From: Tubiluchus corallicola
Taxonomy: Eukaryota; Priapulida; Priapulimorpha; Priapulimorphida; Tubiluchidae
Direction: 5' to 3'
Length of the DNA stretch: 64,000 bases
Assembly: GCA_030141605.1 (NCBI GenBank)
Contig: JAQGDQ010000253.1
Span: 247,411-311,410 of the forward strand
Positions 62,155 through 64,000 of this stretch are shown here, in pieces (within the stretch, counting starts at the first letter, position 1; each line of letters opens with the position of its first letter). A program made the translations under genes and the position numbers. The notes beneath the pieces are model-generated. The model was not told the origin of the DNA and searched no databases. It saw only the letters and a list, made by a program, of their open reading frames with translations.

Positions 62155-62845
62155 CTCATTACTATTTACCAGCTGCCATTTACTGTTCACCGACTTACTG
62201 CAGCTGATTGTCAATCGTCACTGATCAACTAAAATTTGCTTTTAATACCAGGAAATATCCGTTTAATTAATTTCGCGAGAGTGATTAACTGCAAAATGTC
62301 AGTCTTGGGGCTTTTCTATTGTTGTATTCAATTTCTTATAAGTTCAGTAAAAGTTCAGTTGTCAATTCAATTGTCATGGCTTAAAGATCATTGCGCATTA
62401 ACAAACCAATTCTTTTGACTCGACGTGAAAAATGTAACGATATTCCAACATTAATGTAACCTGAATTGCGTAATGTATCATACATTAAACTAGTGATGTA
62501 TAATGCTATAACATGTCTCGACCTACTTGTAGATTAAGAATTTCTTATAAATTAAACATAATCTTTGAAAGAAACCGACACAACGCGTATAGTAGTTGCA
62601 AAATAATTATTATCTAGCATGAATAGGCAAAACAATCTGGCGAGAATACCCTTCTGAGTAAAATTCAGGAAATAAACGCAAACTAAACTAAATTTTGTTT
62701 AGAAACTTTTATTAGAAGTTCTTAGTTCTGTCAAGTTTTTAAGTGTCAAAATTCAAAAACGTGCTAAACAGTACAAGACAATACAACAGAGATTATATAA
62801 ATAATATTAAATATAATTATAAATAATAATAATATAATTATATTA
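62155..62845. other. Non-coding, nothing recognised
   Basis: AT-rich sequence between a hAT-like MITE and a microsatellite. Confidence 0.4.
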
Positions 62846-62968
62846 AATAAGCAAGTAAGTAAGTAACTTGGTAAGCAAGTAATCAAGCAAATAGGTATGC
62901 AAATAAGTAAAGTATATAAGTAATTGAATAAGTAAGGAAAGAGGGAAGAAGGAAGAAGGAAAGAAGGA

Positions 62969-63049
<81 letters not shown>

Positions 63050-63190
63050 TGTAAGTATGTAAGTGAGTAAATGAGTGTGAGTGAGTGAGTGAGTGAGCGA
63101 GTGAGTGCATTAGCGAGTGAGTGAGTGCACGAGCAAGTGAGTGAGTAAGAAAGTAGGAAAATAAGTAAGTAAGCAAGTAAGTAAAAGTAA
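62846..63190 (+). repeat. AAGT/GAGT tetranucleotide repeat region
   Basis: AAGTAAGT, GGAAGAAGG and GAGTGAGT runs. Confidence 0.93.
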
Positions 63191-63868
63191 GTAAGAAAGT
63201 TGTTCACTCAGTCAGTAAATTATTTATCACCTTTTACAAAAACAGGACGTGCAACAATATTATAATCAAACCCTTGGTGATGATTTATAAAGAATAAAAT
63301 TATAACAATACATGTATAATGTTGTTTGGTGAATGAGTGGTGTATATGCTGTATATTACGTATTGCAAACTACATACTGCTTGCGCTATACAAACAGTTT
63401 AATAAGAATTTTCAATATATTTTTCCTTTAAAAAGCTCGTTTCAAAATCACTTAATCTCACCAACGTGTCTGTGTGACACTTCAGTTTCATTACAATGAC
63501 TAGAAGTACCCGCCTAAAGCATAACAAAGACTGGAAAACCCTTTAGTATTAGTTAGTAGTAGCAGTAGTTTATTGGTTACAAAATCAATATTAAAAATTT
63601 TTCCATCTTTAACAAGAATAGTAAAATTGAAGCGTTTCATGGTAAAATTTTTCCACATTTTAGAAAACGGCATCATCATAAAGAGAGGTGAAAAACAGTG
63701 CAAAACAACAAATTTTCATTCAGTGTCAGTAAAAAAAGATTTTTATAAGTTTTTAAACGAATTAAATGCCCGTTAGTTGAACCTGGTTGATGGTTTGAAG
63801 ATAAAAGGAAACCAGCTGAAATTTGTTTGCTAGCCTATCATTATGCCGCTCTCACCGTGCATTGTTAA
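63191..63868. other. Non-coding, nothing recognised
   Basis: Overlapping open frames at 63.5-63.8 kb on both strands lack recognisable content. Confidence 0.35.
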
Positions 63869-64000
63869 AGCAAAACCGGACCCAAGCTTAAACTGTAGGT
63901 CAAAACATTCTACTCTTTAAAATATTGAAAGGAATCATGCTATTTTTTCAAAAATGACTTACGTGAAGGAATTACTACACAAACACAATTTCACGTTCAT
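63869..64000 (+). repeat. Second copy of the 51.4-kb dispersed repeat, cut by the window end
   Basis: Matches 51421-51483 and again about 50-90 bp further on. The type cannot be told from two partial copies. Confidence 0.65.

Overview
This is animal (metazoan, invertebrate) nuclear DNA. It is AT-rich and full of introns. It carries microsatellites, minisatellites and small transposons of several superfamilies, and no bacterial-style operons. The lineage cannot be fixed from the sequence alone.

The centrepiece is one large minus-strand gene that I could read exon by exon from about 43.27 kb down to 16.54 kb: an LRRK1-type ROCO kinase. Thirty-three coding exons (5,841 nt, about 1,946 residues) join in frame. 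They give ankyrin-like repeats, about 11 leucine-rich repeats, a ROC GTPase, a COR domain, a DYG-type protein kinase, a WD40-like region and a C-terminal helix. This is the domain order and roughly the length of vertebrate LRRK1. Two junctions are non-standard: one is probably a GC-AG intron, and one is unresolved and may be a second. Each domain block has its own entry with exon coordinates.

Upstream of it on the same strand (47.8-55.1 kb) is a partial collagen-like gene. An acidic non-collagenous segment ends in an Arg-rich, furin-like site. A CxC pair follows and then about 65 Gly-X-Y triplets, with a possible tiny last exon. At 9.5-9.7 kb (minus) is one exon of a DOMON-domain protein resembling ferric-chelate reductase 1.

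The rest is mobile and repetitive DNA: hAT-type, piggyBac-type and pogo/mariner-type non-autonomous elements with target-site duplications, a tRNA-derived SINE family (three copies), and a LINE-derived ~500-bp retroposon family with 13-17 bp duplications. There are also LINE fragments, possible solo LTRs, fold-back elements and many tandem arrays. These include a 55-bp satellite with a five-unit higher-order period and several pentanucleotide blocks. Layout: 0-9 kb repeats; 9.5 kb DOMON exon; 10-16.4 kb intergenic with an old duplication; 16.5-43.3 kb LRRK1-type gene; 43.9-46.9 kb retroposons; 47.8-55.1 kb collagen-like gene; 56-64 kb retroposons and microsatellites.
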